From NCBI GenBank assembly GCA_963665545.2, contig CAXXKZ010000012.1:62001-126000 (forward strand): DNA of 64,000 nucleotides. The letters are read 5' to 3'. This document shows positions 10,701 through 17,583 of this stretch, in pieces (the first letter of the stretch is position 1; every line of letters starts with the position of its first letter). The notes beneath the pieces were generated by a model that had not been told where the DNA came from, ran no database searches, and saw nothing but the letters and a program-made list of their open reading frames with translations. Source of the stretch: G963665545 sp963665545 (GTDB taxonomy: Bacteria; Pseudomonadota; Gammaproteobacteria; Xanthomonadales; SZUA-36). The translations under genes and the position numbers were made by a program.

Positions 10701-11317
10701 ACACCGATCGAAACGCCTCCAAAACCGCCGAGGTGCCCCTGATCCGTTCCGTTCAGGAAACTGACTACGTGCACTACTGGAAGGGCGCGCCCGTCATGTA
10801 TGGCATCAAGGAACTGATCGGCGAAGAGGCGCTGAACCGGGCACTATACAACTACTTTGAAGAGTGGGGTTTCGCGCAGGGCCCATACGCCACTACGCTT
10901 GACCTGATGCGCCATTTGCGTGCCGAAACACCCGCCCAATACCAGGTGACCCTGACCGATTATTTCGAACGCATACTGATGCATGATCTGAGCGTCGAGG
11001 ACGTGCGCTCAGAGCCAACCGCTGACGGACGATTCAAGGTCACGGCGACCATAATCACCCGCAAGATGGAAAGAACCGCAGACGGCAAGGAAGATCCCGT
11101 CGACATTCATGAACCATTGCAGATTATCGTTGTGGATGAGTCGATCGATTCCGGGGACCGTTACAACGCAACGCTGCTGGCCGACGAACGGCATTGGTTT
11201 GACAAGGAGAGAACCGAGGTCGAATTCATCGTAGATCGCGCCCCTTCGGCCGTCATCGTAGACCCCTTCCACAACTTCATCGAACGCAATATGGACGACA
11301 ACGTCGGCAGGCTTTAG
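7766..11317 (+). CDS. ABC-2 permease fused to M1-family metallopeptidase
   Basis: 1183 residues in two functional parts. Residues ~1-560 carry two ABC-2-type sets of membrane segments (e.g. FWFVGVVFAVMSFLIIINP; FVVVLILGVFNTIAITTLV), and a further helix lies near 560-575. Residues ~590-1183 form an extracytoplasmic M1 (gluzincin) peptidase with zinc motif HEAGH at 923-927 and a downstream glutamate at 947. That gives 19 intervening residues, against 18 in classical M1 enzymes; I believe this is normal for the permease-linked subfamily. Known relatives are annotated as ABC transporter permease/M1 aminopeptidase; their substrate is unknown. The ATPase is encoded immediately upstream. Confidence 0.92.
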   Translation: MIIAIARYEFRQLLRSRQFWFVGVVFAVMSFLIIINPVLIGGGNINVNAPNNVVLYVTLLSYFAMFLVASMVAPSVARDFELNSWQLVFAYPVPWRSYLLGRFAGSFAAACLCYAFVIVGLLAGVHGPFGSAAVGPFRPGDYLYAFFVFAVPNIFMMSAILFAVSTLTRKSLYAYAGAVLMFILGNVAALAMNNEAAEPFIFLADPFGMAVLDLMTRFWTPYELNTTLVPLSRDLLWNRLVWTGLGLLLLGLTLSRFNPYPRSEKLKPGKDAAVVASAGAARPVTPQLLGGATIWQQFLLRTRFEIRSILRSVPFVVVLILGVFNTIAITTLVDPMFGSPSLPLTRVLVNAIGGGFILAMIIVVTYYAGELVWRERQVRVDQIIDALPAHNGAFMISKLIALWLVLLIMLSISAVAMMAYQLLAGTPIDVSMYLRELGYIALPFIWVAVLAMLCQTLAPNKYLGMFFMVIYMALTLAGSELFDTTTLIIYGTHPQHAFSGLAHSHLYLVEGLKYDLYWAALSVALVMATYLLWRRGTDEGVRSRLRIARRRIHPLQAAILTVSLLAFIGIGRWLYVEDYVDNSVPAGSDRTEAMQVQYEQVLRHLENQPIPMIRSIHLELDTFIENRRLLSRGNVVLENRSDQNFGELYLGLPLEAVEMEVTVNDGELIETWDEIHQFRFELNPPMRPGETRTVEFNLVIDHSEFPGGTTDARLETSGTAINLASVAPSFGYWEFNALSDPDTREKYGLPRERAIRATLEEDWGKNYSAILPFGDQMHFEGIYSVDKGQTAFLSGELINTWEENGRSYFHYKTDTPIVALMTVQQGEYEVVRDSVDGIDLAVYYNAEDDYHADEFLQHFKVATKYFSDNFGRYPYGEFRIIQKAGGQGANSNSGQLTFGEFAGFVSDLTEDTSVDWGTHVIGHEAGHNWWGIMAMSARTEGSHTLQETLAQYAGLMTLEHNYDRSMVGRFLRYSLKQYHTDRNASKTAEVPLIRSVQETDYVHYWKGAPVMYGIKELIGEEALNRALYNYFEEWGFAQGPYATTLDLMRHLRAETPAQYQVTLTDYFERILMHDLSVEDVRSEPTADGRFKVTATIITRKMERTADGKEDPVDIHEPLQIIVVDESIDSGDRYNATLLADERHWFDKERTEVEFIVDRAPSAVIVDPFHNFIERNMDDNVGRL

Positions 11318-11330
11318 TGAAACCACCCCG

Positions 11331-11482
11331 CGTCATCCCGGTCTTGATCCCCCGTCATCCCGGGCTTGATCCCCCGTCATCCAGGGCTTGATCCGCGTCA
11401 TCCAGGGCTTGATCCGCGTCATCCAGGGCTTGACCCCCCGTCATCCCGGGCCTGACCCCCCGTCATCCCGGGCCTGACCCGG
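11331..11482. repeat. Tandem array of ~21-22-bp GTCATCC units
   Basis: Seven head-to-tail copies of a unit reading roughly CGTCATCCCGGGCTTGATCC start at 11331, 11353, 11375, 11396, 11417, 11439 and 11461. Copies vary at CCCGG/CCAGG and TTGATC/CTGACC. The last copy merges into the left end of the first 149-bp repeat. No spacers are present, so this is not CRISPR. Confidence 0.9.
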
Positions 11483-11610
11483 GACCCATAGTGCCTCGGC
11501 AATGTTTTCACTGCGAAACGGTCACATCAGACATTCACGGGGCTGACCGGCGCTTATTCTACCCAACGCCCAATAGGTCCCGGATCGCGCTGCGCTTGTC
11601 CGGGATGACG
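11462..11610. repeat. 149-bp GTCATCCCGG-type repeat, copy 1
   Basis: Begins GTCATCCCGGGCCTGACC and ends CCGGGATGACG, so the ends are inverted repeats; the GGGACC/GGTCCC pair extends the symmetry inward. A second copy of identical length lies 45 bp downstream. No coding potential was seen. Confidence 0.88.
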
Positions 11611-11655
11611 GTGCATTTGGTGCTAGTTGATAAGCGGTCATCCCGCTAGATAGGG

Positions 11656-11804
11656 GTCATCCCGGGCCTGACCCGGGACCCATTGAGCCTCGGCAATGTT
11701 TTCACTGCGAAACGGTCACATCAGACATTCACGGGGCTGACCGGCGCTTATTCTACCCAACGCCCAATAGGTCCCGGATCGCGCTGCGCTCGTCCGGAAT
11801 GACG
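11656..11804. repeat. 149-bp GTCATCCCGG-type repeat, copy 2
   Basis: Direct copy of the element at 11462-11610. Differences are confined to the CATAGTG/CATTGAG stretch and two substitutions near the right end. It ends 10 bp before the stop of the D-aminoacylase-like gene. Confidence 0.88.
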
Positions 11805-11814
11805 ATGCTCGTCA

Positions 11815-13434
11815 CTATTTCTTTCCCGGCCCGTAGAGCACCTGGCCCGGCCGAGCGCCGGTGTGCTTGCCATTCTCCGCGACAACTACGCCATTGACCA
11901 ACACCATATCGATGCCCGAGGGGGTCCGCATGGGTTCCTCCCAGGTGGCATTGTCCTGAATATTGTCATAGTCGAAGATCACCAGGTCAGCCCAGTGGCC
12001 GGTCTTGATCATGCCGCGGTCTTTCAGCTTCATTCGGGTAGCGGGCCAGGAGGTCATTTTGCGGATGGCATCTTCGAGGGTCAGCAGACCCTCCTCTCGT
12101 ACATACTTTGCAATGATTCGCGGAAATGTCCCGTACGAGCGCGGGTGCGGCAGGCCCAGATCATCGACCTTGCCCAGTGTCGCCGTGGCGCCGGCATCGC
12201 TGCCGATTGAGACCCACGGTTGTTTCATGATGGTTTGTACATCCTGTTCGGTCATCATGAAGTACAAGGCATAGGGCCGATTGGGCAAGCCTTCCAGCAT
12301 GATGTCCCAGGCCGCGTCGGCCGGGTCTTTTTCCAGCAGCATGCCGATCTCTTCGAAATTTTTGCCGTTATATTGCTCGTACTTTTCGTTGTATGGATTG
12401 GCCAGCACAATGTTGCTCCAACCCCCGCCACTGATCACCATGCGATCAGAGTTGGGATCCAGGATGTCTTTTTTCATGCGCGCCCGCAGTTCCGGATCGC
12501 GAACTTTATCGGCTGCCGCCTCGTAACCATCGGCAAATACCCAGGTCGGAATCGTCGCATCGATACCGGTGCCTCCGGCAATGTAGGGATATTGGTCCGC
12601 AGCGATTTCCACGCCGCGGGCACGCGCCGCCTCGATCAGTGCAATGGCCTTGTGACCTTCCTTGTTCCAATGGGGTGCATAGGCGTTCTTGAAATGAAAA
12701 ATCTCCACGGCGATACCGGCAGACTCCGCCACGGTGATCATCTCTTCAATGGCTTCGACCAACTTGCGGCTTTCATCCCGCATATGGGCAGCATAAATGC
12801 CCCCATAAGGCGCGATGGCCTTGGCCAATTCGACGAACTCCTGGGTGGTCATAAAAGAAGCCGGTGGATAGAAAGCGGCAGTGCTCATACCCACGACCCC
12901 TTCTTCCATTGCCTGCGCCATCAGCTTTTGCATTTCGATGATGTCGCCGGCGGTGGCGGCTTTATCAGTCATGCCGATGATTTCTTCCCGCGCCTGGAAT
13001 GCGTTGTAATAGCTGCCGAAATTGATGCTGATGCCTTGTTCTTCCAGAATCGCAAAATAGCCGCTGATTTCACCGGCAGGTACAGGTGTGCCGCCTTCAC
13101 CGCCAATGGCGCTGGTCACGCCCATCAAAATCTTGTTGGGCGCATCGCCGTTCTCAAGCAAGACACGGCCCGACTGATCCATCATGTCGATCCAGCCCGG
13201 CGAGAGAAATCTACCGCTGGCATCCACTTCACGTTTGCCCTTGCCTTCGACCACGCCGATGGCGACGAATTTGCCTTGATGTATCACAACATCAGCGTAG
13301 ACCCAGGGGTTGCCGCTGCCGTCGAGTACACGTCCCCCGCGAATCACCACATCATAATCGGCCGCCTGGAGGGATATGGGTACAAGTGCCAGTAATGATG
13401 CCAATAGACGTGACCGAATCGAGAGAAAATTCAT
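11815..13434 (-). CDS. Exported D-aminoacylase-like amidohydrolase
   Basis: 539 residues starting at the ATG at 13434, preceded by AGGAAA; upstream in-frame codons would overlap the divergent cyclophilin gene. Residues 1-25 are a Sec signal peptide ending LQAA. The mature protein has the N-acyl-D-amino-acid deacylase layout: GGRVLDGSGNPWVYADV at the start, SPGWIDMMDQSG in place of the usual GFID-HxH metal loop, YAAHMRDES, FHFKNAYAPHW, and a C-terminal TGHWADLVIFDYD. The first HxH is therefore altered (DMMDQS), so activity or metal binding may differ from D-aminoacylase. Likely acts in the periplasm on N-acylated amino acids or similar amides. Confidence 0.88.
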   Translation of the reverse strand: MNFLSIRSRLLASLLALVPISLQAADYDVVIRGGRVLDGSGNPWVYADVVIHQGKFVAIGVVEGKGKREVDASGRFLSPGWIDMMDQSGRVLLENGDAPNKILMGVTSAIGGEGGTPVPAGEISGYFAILEEQGISINFGSYYNAFQAREEIIGMTDKAATAGDIIEMQKLMAQAMEEGVVGMSTAAFYPPASFMTTQEFVELAKAIAPYGGIYAAHMRDESRKLVEAIEEMITVAESAGIAVEIFHFKNAYAPHWNKEGHKAIALIEAARARGVEIAADQYPYIAGGTGIDATIPTWVFADGYEAAADKVRDPELRARMKKDILDPNSDRMVISGGGWSNIVLANPYNEKYEQYNGKNFEEIGMLLEKDPADAAWDIMLEGLPNRPYALYFMMTEQDVQTIMKQPWVSIGSDAGATATLGKVDDLGLPHPRSYGTFPRIIAKYVREEGLLTLEDAIRKMTSWPATRMKLKDRGMIKTGHWADLVIFDYDNIQDNATWEEPMRTPSGIDMVLVNGVVVAENGKHTGARPGQVLYGPGKK

Positions 13435-13507
13435 TTGTTGGTTTCCTGGTGATGTGCGTTTAGTCTTAGGACGCTGTAAATGACGCTTTCCGCACTTGGG
13501 ACAAACA

Positions 13508-14128
13508 ATGACAAATCGAAAACACTTACTTTTATCCATACTGCTGACGTTTGCCTCACTGACCCTGATCAACACGGTGCAGGCGAGTGATGCCACCCGG
13601 ATCGTGCTGCAAACCAGTGCAGGCGCAATCGAAATTGAGGTCTATGAAGATAGGGCCCCGCTATCGGCAGGCGACTTTTTGACTTACGTCGACCAGGGAC
13701 TGTTTGACGGCGGGGGTTTTTATCGCGTTGTGCGCAAGGACAACGATAACGGCTCGCCGATCATCGAAGTCATCCAGGGCGGGTTGCTCGACCATTCACA
13801 TGGGCTGGGGCCCATCGCACTTGAGACCACCGAAATGACCGGTATTAAACACACCGATGGCGCCATCTCGTTGGGACGCACCGAACCAGATACGGGCAGT
13901 GCCGCCGCCTTCTTTATCTGCATAGGCGACCAGCCCTCGCTTGATTTCGGCGGCATGCGCAACAAGGACGGTCAGGGCTTTGCTGCATTTGGCAAGGTCA
14001 TCAATGGTATGGATGTGGTGCGCAAAATTCAGCAACTCAGGTCAGCAGCGCCCAGCGAGGATGCATACACCGCCGGTCAGCTCCTGGCAGACCCGGTGCT
14101 GATCCAGTCTGCGACACGCGTCAAATAG
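13508..14128 (+). CDS. Exported cyclophilin-type peptidyl-prolyl isomerase
   Basis: 206 residues from the ATG at 13508; a TTG 12 bases upstream is a less likely start. The first ~27 residues are a Sec signal peptide (LLLSILLTFASLTLINTVQA). The rest is a cyclophilin beta-barrel: LQTSAGAIEIEVYEDRAP, then FYRVVR, GGLL and the AFFICIGDQPSLDFGG region, ending with FGKVINGMDVVRKIQ. It would catalyse proline cis/trans isomerisation in periplasmic protein folding. The active-site arginine expected near FxRV is present (FYRVVRKD). It converges on rraA, with the two 3' ends overlapping by 8 bases. Confidence 0.9.
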   Translation: MTNRKHLLLSILLTFASLTLINTVQASDATRIVLQTSAGAIEIEVYEDRAPLSAGDFLTYVDQGLFDGGGFYRVVRKDNDNGSPIIEVIQGGLLDHSHGLGPIALETTEMTGIKHTDGAISLGRTEPDTGSAAAFFICIGDQPSLDFGGMRNKDGQGFAAFGKVINGMDVVRKIQQLRSAAPSEDAYTAGQLLADPVLIQSATRVK

Positions 14129-14600
14129 GTAGTTTTTCGAGAGATACCACGATGCCATTGCGGTCTGCATAGAGGCTGCTACCCGGTGCAAACCGGACGC
14201 TGGCAAACCGCAACGGCACATTGAGCTGCCCTTCTCCGCGCTTGTTTGAGCGCAGCGGGCATGATGCCAGCGCCTTGATGCCGAGGTCGATGGTGTCAAG
14301 TATTTCCACGTCGCGTACGCAACCGTAAATCAACACGCCTTGCCAGCCGTTTTCCGCAGCGCGGGCAGCCAACATGTCCCCCAAAAGGGCGCAACGCGTT
14401 GACCCGCCGCCGTCGACAACCAGTACACGGCCTTCTCCGCGCTCGCTGACCTGGGTTTTGACCAGGGAATTATCCTCGAATCACTTGACTGTGACGATCG
14501 GACCGCTGAATTCGCTGCGCCCGCCGAAGTCGCTGAACAGCGGGTCCAGGATATCGATCTTTGCCTCAAACTCATCACAAATATCGGGTACAGATATCAA
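14121..14600 (-). pseudogene. rraA: rraA (RNase E regulator) with in-frame TGA
   Basis: A continuous frame of 160 codons from TTG at 14600 (GGAG upstream) to TGA at 14121-14123 matches RraA along its whole length (E. coli 161 aa), including PLFSDFGGRSEFSGPIVTVK, FEDNSLVK, GEGRVLVVDGGGSTRCALLGD and LYADRNGI. RraA is a trimeric regulator that binds RNase E; relatives are HMG/CHA aldolases. The frame is interrupted by TGA at 14481-14483 (codon 40), where E. coli RraA has a cysteine (VKCFED). A single TGC-to-TGA change explains it. Without readthrough only a 39-residue fragment would be made. No other lesion is visible. It lies 34 bp after the DSSGD-repeat gene and is probably co-transcribed. Confidence 0.85.
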
Positions 14601-14634
14601 AAAACAGCTCCGGCCTGATTGTCGTAGGGCATTT

Positions 14635-15420
14635 TTACTGCTTGTTTTGGGGTATGTCCACCGCACCTGTAATATCGATGCTGGCAATATCGCCGCTGCC
14701 GTCTCGTGCCACGGTGAAATCTCCACCGATTCGCTTGGCGACGATATCACCCGAGGAGTCGCGGTCAACCAATACATCGCCGGCGACATCCTTCATGACC
14801 ATGTCGCCTGAGCTGTCGGCCCGCACGTGCACGCTGCCGCCGATATCTTCGGCGTTGATGTCACCTGAACTGTCGGTGACAGCAAATCCCTGATCGAGCC
14901 GCCGCACCCGGATGTCACCCGAGGTGTCTTCGATATCCACAGGGCCGGTTGAATCCTGAACCAGAATATCGCCTGAACTGTCCTTGATGGTAACGGCAGC
15001 CACGTCTTGCACTTCCAGATCGCCACTGCTGTCACGAATATTCAACGCAAGATCGTTGGGCATCTGGATCACCAAATCGATGTAAGCATACCTGCTACCC
15101 CAGATGGACCAACTGGTGTCATTGTCAGGCAACACGCTTTCAATGATGGCGTCGGCACCGACGGTGGTTTCAATCCGCGATTCATCCAGCCAGGATTCTT
15201 TGGACGCGCAGATTCTGCCGGTGATCACGGCCCTGTCGGCGCCAGGTATGCCTTCCACTTCAAGATCGCCGGCGCCCAACAATAGTGAGAGAGATTCGCT
15301 GTCGCTGAGATCCAATTGCTGTTCAATCGATCGACTGAATTTACAGCGTTCAAAAAACCCGTCTGCCTGTAATGTCAGGCTCGTCAAGAAAAGAATGGTG
15401 GTTACAATTACTCTATTCAC
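14635..15420 (-). CDS. Exported DSSGD-repeat protein (DUF4097-like beta-helix)
   Basis: 261 residues from a GTG start at 15420 with GGAG upstream. Residues 1-19 form a signal peptide (IVTTILFLTSLTLQA). From about residue 130 the protein consists of seven repeats of 17-19 residues, each centred on DSSGD (variants DTSGD, DGSGD) followed by alternating hydrophobic positions such as IVAKRIGGDFTVAR. This is the pattern of a beta-solenoid, as in DUF4097-type putative adhesins. The acidic SGD turns could bind divalent cations, but that is inference. Two cysteines lie in the non-repeat N-terminal part. It is upstream of rraA in the same direction. Confidence 0.8.
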   Translation of the reverse strand: MNRVIVTTILFLTSLTLQADGFFERCKFSRSIEQQLDLSDSESLSLLLGAGDLEVEGIPGADRAVITGRICASKESWLDESRIETTVGADAIIESVLPDNDTSWSIWGSRYAYIDLVIQMPNDLALNIRDSSGDLEVQDVAAVTIKDSSGDILVQDSTGPVDIEDTSGDIRVRRLDQGFAVTDSSGDINAEDIGGSVHVRADSSGDMVMKDVAGDVLVDRDSSGDIVAKRIGGDFTVARDGSGDIASIDITGAVDIPQNKQ

Positions 15421-15712
15421 GCCAGCTACTCCATCAAATGGTCTTCCAGGGTTTAATGCAATTATGAAGCCAGATGTGCGCTAAGGCACATGATTTTCGC
15501 ACTTCTTCTTGGAAATCAGCACGATATGTGCAGGGAAATCCCGGTGGCTTGATGGTCGTCACAAGGCAACAAGTGCGATCAACTGGCTGGATTCGTCGAT
15601 TCGTGGCCTGCGTGGACACATTCACACCACCAAAACCGCTTCGCGTTGAGCGTCCGGGCAGTTAAAGTGTGGACCCCAATCACACGCCGGCAGGGCCGCA
15701 GGAATAGTCTCG
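15421..15712. other. Intergenic region, no gene supported
   Basis: 292 bp between divergent genes. Only short overlapping frames without ribosome sites or family resemblance are present. A small GTGC/GCAC hairpin lies near 15477-15490. It presumably contains promoters for both neighbours, but I could not place them reliably. Confidence 0.4.
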
Positions 15713-16852
15713 ATGAATCCAAGATCCTTGAAACCACTCAGAGCTTTGATTCCCAGGCTGTTGCTTCCCGGGCTGCTGATACTGGGCGTAGGCTATTCCC
15801 TGCCTGCCCAGGCCGATGAACAAGACGATGCGACTCGTGCGCTGATTGAGCGGCACGGATTGCGCGAACACAACGTTGCTTCCCGTGATATCCAGGGGTG
15901 GCAAAAGCCTGAACGCATACTGGTGCTGTCCCTAGGACCCGAAATGATGGAACAGATGCGGCGGTCTGTACCCGACGTGCAACTGGTGATGTTTGAGGAT
16001 CTGGAGCAGGCGAAAGGTGAAGTTGGCAGCTATCAGGCGATCATTGGAATTTGCCATCCCGACCTTGTCACTCCCGATGTCCACTGGATTCAAATCTACT
16101 CTGCCGGGGCTGAGCGCTGCACCGGCCTGGATTCAGTGCGCAACGACGTGGCCTTGCTGACCAATGGCCAACGGCTGCAGGGGCCGGAGATCGCGGATCA
16201 TTCAATTGCAATGATGATGGCTCTGGTGCGTGGACTCGATGTCTTCGGAGCGCGCCAAACCTGGCAGCGGGGGCGCAAGATCGGCGAAGACGAGATGTGG
16301 GAAGTTTCCGGCCGAACCCTGCTGGTTGTCGGCCTGGGTGGTGTCGGTACCGAGATCGCACGCGTCGGCCACGGGCTCGGAATGCGCGTGCTCGCCACGC
16401 GCAACAGCAGCCATGAAGGTCCTGATTTTGTCAGCTACGTGGGTCTTGCCGATGAATTGCTGGAACTGGCCGCGCAGGCCGATGTGGTGATCAACGCGGC
16501 GCCCCTGACCCCGTCAACTACAGGCATTTTCAACGAGACTTTTTTTGAAGCCATGCCCGATCATGGCTATTTCATCAATATAGGCAGGGGCAAGAGTGTG
16601 GTGACCGACGACCTCGTCGCTGCTTTGAATTCCGACAAGATCGCAGGCGCCGGACTGGACGTGACTGACCCGGAACCGCTCCCCGACGATCATCCCCTGT
16701 GGACCACCCCACGCGTGATCATCACACCCCACGTGGCCGGCAATTCAGACAAAATCGAAGCAAGAATTGCCCTGATGGCGCAGGAGAATCTTCGACGCTA
16801 TGTGGCCGGCGAGCCGCTGCTTTCAGTCGTAGATGTCGAAAGGGGCTACTAA
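15713..16852 (+). CDS. D-2-hydroxyacid dehydrogenase-like protein with signal peptide
   Basis: 379 residues. The NAD-binding Rossmann motif GLGGVG is at residues 207-212 and is followed by the usual features: NAAPLTPSTTGIF, NIGRGKSVVTDDLVAAL with the substrate-binding arginine, AGLDVTDPEPLPDDHPLW with the acidic catalytic partner, and ITPHVAG with the catalytic histidine. The enzyme core is therefore complete. Unusually, residues ~10-35 (LLLPGLLILGVGYSLPAQAD) form a convincing Sec signal peptide, although NAD(P)H is normally not available in the periplasm. A misassigned start could remove it, but no better in-frame start with a ribosome site is obvious. Confidence 0.87.
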   Translation: MNPRSLKPLRALIPRLLLPGLLILGVGYSLPAQADEQDDATRALIERHGLREHNVASRDIQGWQKPERILVLSLGPEMMEQMRRSVPDVQLVMFEDLEQAKGEVGSYQAIIGICHPDLVTPDVHWIQIYSAGAERCTGLDSVRNDVALLTNGQRLQGPEIADHSIAMMMALVRGLDVFGARQTWQRGRKIGEDEMWEVSGRTLLVVGLGGVGTEIARVGHGLGMRVLATRNSSHEGPDFVSYVGLADELLELAAQADVVINAAPLTPSTTGIFNETFFEAMPDHGYFINIGRGKSVVTDDLVAALNSDKIAGAGLDVTDPEPLPDDHPLWTTPRVIITPHVAGNSDKIEARIALMAQENLRRYVAGEPLLSVVDVERGY

Positions 16853-16862
16853 GCCAAACATG

Positions 16863-17134
16863 AAGGAGTCTCGCTTCCCTCGGCAACTGCTCCCTGCGTT
16901 GCTCTACCTCCTGCATCCCTGCAGTCGTGCTCCCGCCTTCGGCGGAAGGCGGCTGCACGCACGGGCCACGGCACTTCGTCAGCGCTTCTTGCGCTGCGCG
17001 CAAGCCGCACTTCCTTCGTTGCCTGCCCTACGGCTTCGGAGCCGTACTCTTCGCCCCGCGGGCCAACCGTGTGGCTCCTCGGGCCTGCGCTCGACGGCAT
17101 ACAAAAGGCGCCTGGCGGCTCCGGTACAGCCCGA
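16863..17134. repeat. Dispersed hairpin-rich repeat, family B copy 1
   Basis: The first 98 bp (16863-16960) are identical to 21818-21915. The remainder diverges but stays alignable in patches and is full of hairpins: CCGCCTT/AAGGCGG near 16934-16955, TTGCGC/GCGCAA at 16989-17003, and ACGGCT/AGCCGT at about 17029-17045. It fills the gap after the dehydrogenase gene and reaches the 3' end of the ArsR-type gene. Short frames across it are not supported as genes. Confidence 0.85.
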
Positions 17135-17485
17135 TCACCCCTCCAATTCGGTCTTGAGCTTCAGCAGCAAATCACTGGCCGGCAATGCATAGTCCTTGAT
17201 CCAGCGCTGATGGATTCGCTGGATGGGGCTGACATCAAGGTAGTGCCAACGGCAGCGGCCTTCCTTCTTTGAAATAACCAATCCTGCATTTAGCAGCACG
17301 CCCAGGTGCTGCATCACAGTACATCGATTCATGGCCGGCAGGTGCGCACACACCTCACCGGTAGTGCGGCGCGAGTCGCGGAGCAAATCAAGAATGGTAC
17401 GCCGGTCGGGATTCGCCATGGCCTTGAAAACGCGGTTATCCTGACCCTCATTCATTCCCGTTGCGTTCCTTGATCGGTCTGGCAT
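17135..17485 (-). CDS. ArsR-family winged-helix regulator
   Basis: Up to 116 residues; ATG starts at 17485 and 17455 are both possible, the shorter one preceded by AAGGA. The core ALANPDRR-like segment (MANPDRRTILDLLRDS), the recognition helix region TTGEVCAHLPAMNRCTVMQHL and the wing ISKKEGRCRWHYL identify an ArsR/SmtB-type DNA-binding protein. The metal-binding cysteine pair of true ArsR (CVC) is not visible, so it is unlikely to be a metal sensor. It is divergent from an SRPBCC gene, a very common pairing, and a palindrome in the spacer is the probable operator. Confidence 0.88.
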   Translation of the reverse strand: MPDRSRNATGMNEGQDNRVFKAMANPDRRTILDLLRDSRRTTGEVCAHLPAMNRCTVMQHLGVLLNAGLVISKKEGRCRWHYLDVSPIQRIHQRWIKDYALPASDLLLKLKTELEG

Positions 17486-17522
17486 TTTTTCACTTCGCTT
17501 GCAATTCGATCATCAATACTTT

Positions 17523-17542
17523 ATGTTATATTTTTATAACAT
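17523..17542. promoter_or_regulatory. Palindromic operator between arsR-type and SRPBCC genes
   Basis: Perfect inverted repeat ATGTTATA-TTTT-TATAACAT (8-bp arms, 4-bp spacer) in the 98-bp divergent spacer. Its TATAAC/TATATT content overlaps plausible -10 elements in both directions, fitting autorepression by the adjacent ArsR-family protein. Function is inferred from position and symmetry. Confidence 0.7.
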
Positions 17543-17583
17543 GTTTTGCAAGTCGTTTTGATTAACACTCAGGAGGCCCGCCA

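Noticed and set aside
11331..11482. CRISPR-like tandem repeats
   Set aside because: The units are directly adjacent with no unique spacers, and no cas genes are nearby.
12220..13395. 391-codon open frame antisense to the D-aminoacylase-like gene
   Set aside because: No recognisable motif, while the opposite strand carries a complete exported enzyme.
15434..15625. 63-codon open frame on the minus strand in an intergenic gap
   Set aside because: No ribosome site, no resemblance to a known protein and unusual composition; not supported as a gene.
16833..17192. Open frames across repeat family B
   Set aside because: Repetitive translations that recur with the DNA repeat in several frames; they reflect the repeat, not a protein.
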